Origin: Mycteria americana
Taxonomy: Eukaryota; Chordata; Aves; Ciconiiformes; Ciconiidae
Reading direction: 5' to 3'
Length of the DNA: 64,000 nucleotides
Assembly (NCBI RefSeq): GCF_035582795.1
Contig: NC_134369.1
Span: forward strand, 62,620,001-62,684,000
Below the pieces are notes generated by a model. That model was not told the origin of the DNA and did not search any database. It saw only the letters and a program-made list of their open reading frames with translations. The stretch's first letter is position 1; each line of letters opens with the position of its first letter. Positions 59,061-64,000 of the stretch are shown in pieces. The translations under genes and the position numbers were made by a program.

Positions 59061-61289
59061 TTCCCCCTGGTGCCGTGTCAAGCAGCCAGGCTTCTCAGAG
59101 AGGGAAGAGGCAGCCTGTCAGGTCTGTGCGGAGGCTGGTCAGGAGAGGGAGAGGTTATCTGGGTTTTGGGTGAAGGGAACACGGAATCATTTTAGTGGTT
59201 TAATTTGTGAGGCTGCGAGGGATCGCCTGGGTCACTGAGTTTAGGTCGCTGCAGTCATGGCAAGCCCATAGAAAAGTCCTAACCTTTGCCACGAGGCACT
59301 GCCTCACCTTCCCTTCCATTCCCACTCCATAGCACCGTGTGGCAAAAGTAATGCTGCACCAAGACGTCTGCGTGCTACCCAGAGAGTAAAGGAGAGAAAT
59401 GTAACAGCAGCGCATGAGGCCCTGCATTGGTAGGGAATGGAAGATGATTGAAAATGAATGAAATTGAGTGTAGATCACTGTGCTCCCTGCCATAGGAGGA
59501 GACAAAGAAACTACCAAAACTCCTCTCACACCCCAAGTTTACCCCAAGTATATCAATATAATGTGCCAGGTGAGAGCTGAGCCTGAGAGATTTGTCACTT
59601 GGAATGTCAGCGTATGCTGTTGTGACAATTAGCTGTGGTAAGTGTAGGGGCTCAAAAGAAGGCAAAGAAACTGGAAGCCAGTTAGTGTAATCAAAGTGAG
59701 AATAATGCTCTCCATGTCACTGCAGATATGCTGCAGGAATGTGGCTTTTGCACATGGGTGTAACTACAGTCTAAATACTGTGAAAGAAATGGATTACAGT
59801 CAAGCTCCTTTCAAATGGTACTGTTCTAACTGAGAGCCGAAAACTACGTTGCATTAATAGTATCTAGAATGAGAACTACAAGTGTCATGTATGAAAGATT
59901 AAGACATGAATATAATCAGAAGGCGCAAGCTATAAAACACAGTTAAGCATTTGTACTATCTCACAAAGTCCAGTACGTATACATTTCTGAATTCATGGGA
60001 TGCCCTTACTGTTTCACCATATGTCCAGACAGGCCTATTCGACTTTGGCATCTGAATACCTTATGCAGTAAGCATGTCATAAGCTTTGGAAGTTTTGGCC
60101 ACAAGCACATCTCTCTTATCAGTCTCAGTGGCTGCAGTGGAAGAATTATAAATCTAGCTGTTTAACAGCAAACTGAACTACAATGAGTTTTAATCAACAA
60201 AAACAGACTAGAATTTGAGAACTAAAAGTTTTTAAAACGATGAAGTAGGACCAAGCTGTTACACGTTCAATACAAAAGCACTGGAATCAAATCATTGTTC
60301 TGAAACAAAGTAATGCTGCTTTTAATTCTCTTGTGGAAGAAGTACCAGAAATCTGACTTTCAAAGCCTTCTGTCATAGGCTTTCATTTCTAACTTTGGGA
60401 TCACCATTACTTCATTAAACAATTCCTTCCACAAACTGATCAACCTGCAGCTTAGATAGTTAGCTGCCTTATCTGAAAGGCAATGCCAGGTTTCATTGTA
60501 AGCTGCCTTCTAATTTCTAGATTGCCTTCTCAGAGACAACAAAATTTAATTGTAATTCTCTAAACAGCTCTGAGACCATGGGGCTAAAGTGATACAACTG
60601 TTTGCATTTGCTTGCAAATGGTTGTTTACATTTAGTTGCAGCACAGATCACTTCCCAGACAATTACTTTGCACCCCCAACGACAAATTAAAGGCCACAAT
60701 ATTCTTTTTTCCTTGTAGTTAGTAAAATTTATGCATAAATTAATGCAGACACTACCTTTATTCTCTCTCTAAACTTTCATTTGGAAAACTTTCAAGTAAA
60801 CTTTTTTTAGTGGTCCTAATAACTAGGAATTGCTATCCAGGCAAGTACCAGTTGTCTTATGTTGTAAATCACCAAGGGATAAGCCAGCAGATGTAAATAA
60901 AAATTACTACTTAACAACATACTCTGAGAGCTTGTGAACTGGAATTGAAGAGAGCACTGAAATTGATACTACCTTGCAAGTTTCTCAGTAATATTGTGGA
61001 GCAGGCTGAGTAAATGATAATGTATTTCCTAAATTTTCTTTAAAATGTACCATAAAATGGGAAAAATACTGGTTATATGCAAATCTGTGGGATCTTTCCA
61101 TTGATTTTAATTGGATCAGGAATGCAGCGGGGGAGCGGTCCCTGAACTTCATGGAGTTCTCTCGCTAATATCTTATTTGCACAGTGTGGTTTGTTCTTAT
61201 TGGGGAAAATAAAATTACTTGGTTTTATGTCTGTAGTTTCAGCTCCATCGTCATCCTGCAAAACTCTTGACATATTTATTCTCTTCTAG
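58508..61289 (+). other. Inferred first intron of TRMT61A
   Basis: The sequence between the candidate donor and the acceptor TCTTCTAG before 61290 is GC-rich at first, then AT-rich. No coding exon was recognised. The extent depends on the inferred donor. Confidence 0.5.

Positions 61290-64000
<2,711 letters not shown>

Noticed and set aside
58448-59173. 241-codon + strand ORF in the second CpG island
   Set aside because: It crosses a good splice donor and has low-complexity GC-driven composition; more likely non-coding first exon plus intron of TRMT61A.

Overview
The window reads as vertebrate nuclear DNA, most likely from a bird. Coding sequence is broken into short GT-AG exons separated by long introns, interspersed repeats are sparse, and the gene order MARK3 (+) / CKB (-) / TRMT61A (+) is, from memory, the order on human 14q32. 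CKB carries two tandem alternative first coding exons, an arrangement known from the chicken B-creatine kinase gene. I cannot name the species; a few CKB residues differ from my memory of chicken.

Layout. Positions 1-21,100 hold the 3' part of MARK3 on the + strand: six coding exons for the end of the spacer and the C-terminal KA1 domain, with three small in-frame exons (55, 9 and 15 codons) that look like splice cassettes. Positions 21,100-45,600 are a long interval between two converging 3' ends, AT-rich at first and increasingly GC-rich from about 26 kb to 43 kb. No convincing gene lies there, only microsatellites, a diverged duplicated segment, a possible reverse-transcriptase relic near 31.1 kb and a possible SINE-like tail near 44 kb. 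Positions 45,600-53,850 hold the complete CKB gene on the - strand. All coding exons join in frame to 381 codons plus stop, and the promoter has two TATA-like boxes and two CCAAT boxes inside a CpG island. Positions 58,000-64,000 hold a second CpG island, the likely TRMT61A promoter, and its first coding exon at 61,290-61,654; the rest of that gene lies beyond the window.

The three genes are not an operon and have unrelated jobs: a polarity and microtubule kinase, phosphagen energy buffering, and tRNA m1A58 methylation. MARK3 and CKB are tail-to-tail; CKB and TRMT61A are head-to-head with about 4.7 kb between promoters. I found no novel multi-gene system. The most informative features are the duplicated CKB exon pair, the run of in-frame MARK3 cassettes, the CKB promoter with its triplicated 5'UTR unit, and several small palindromes and diverged repeats.
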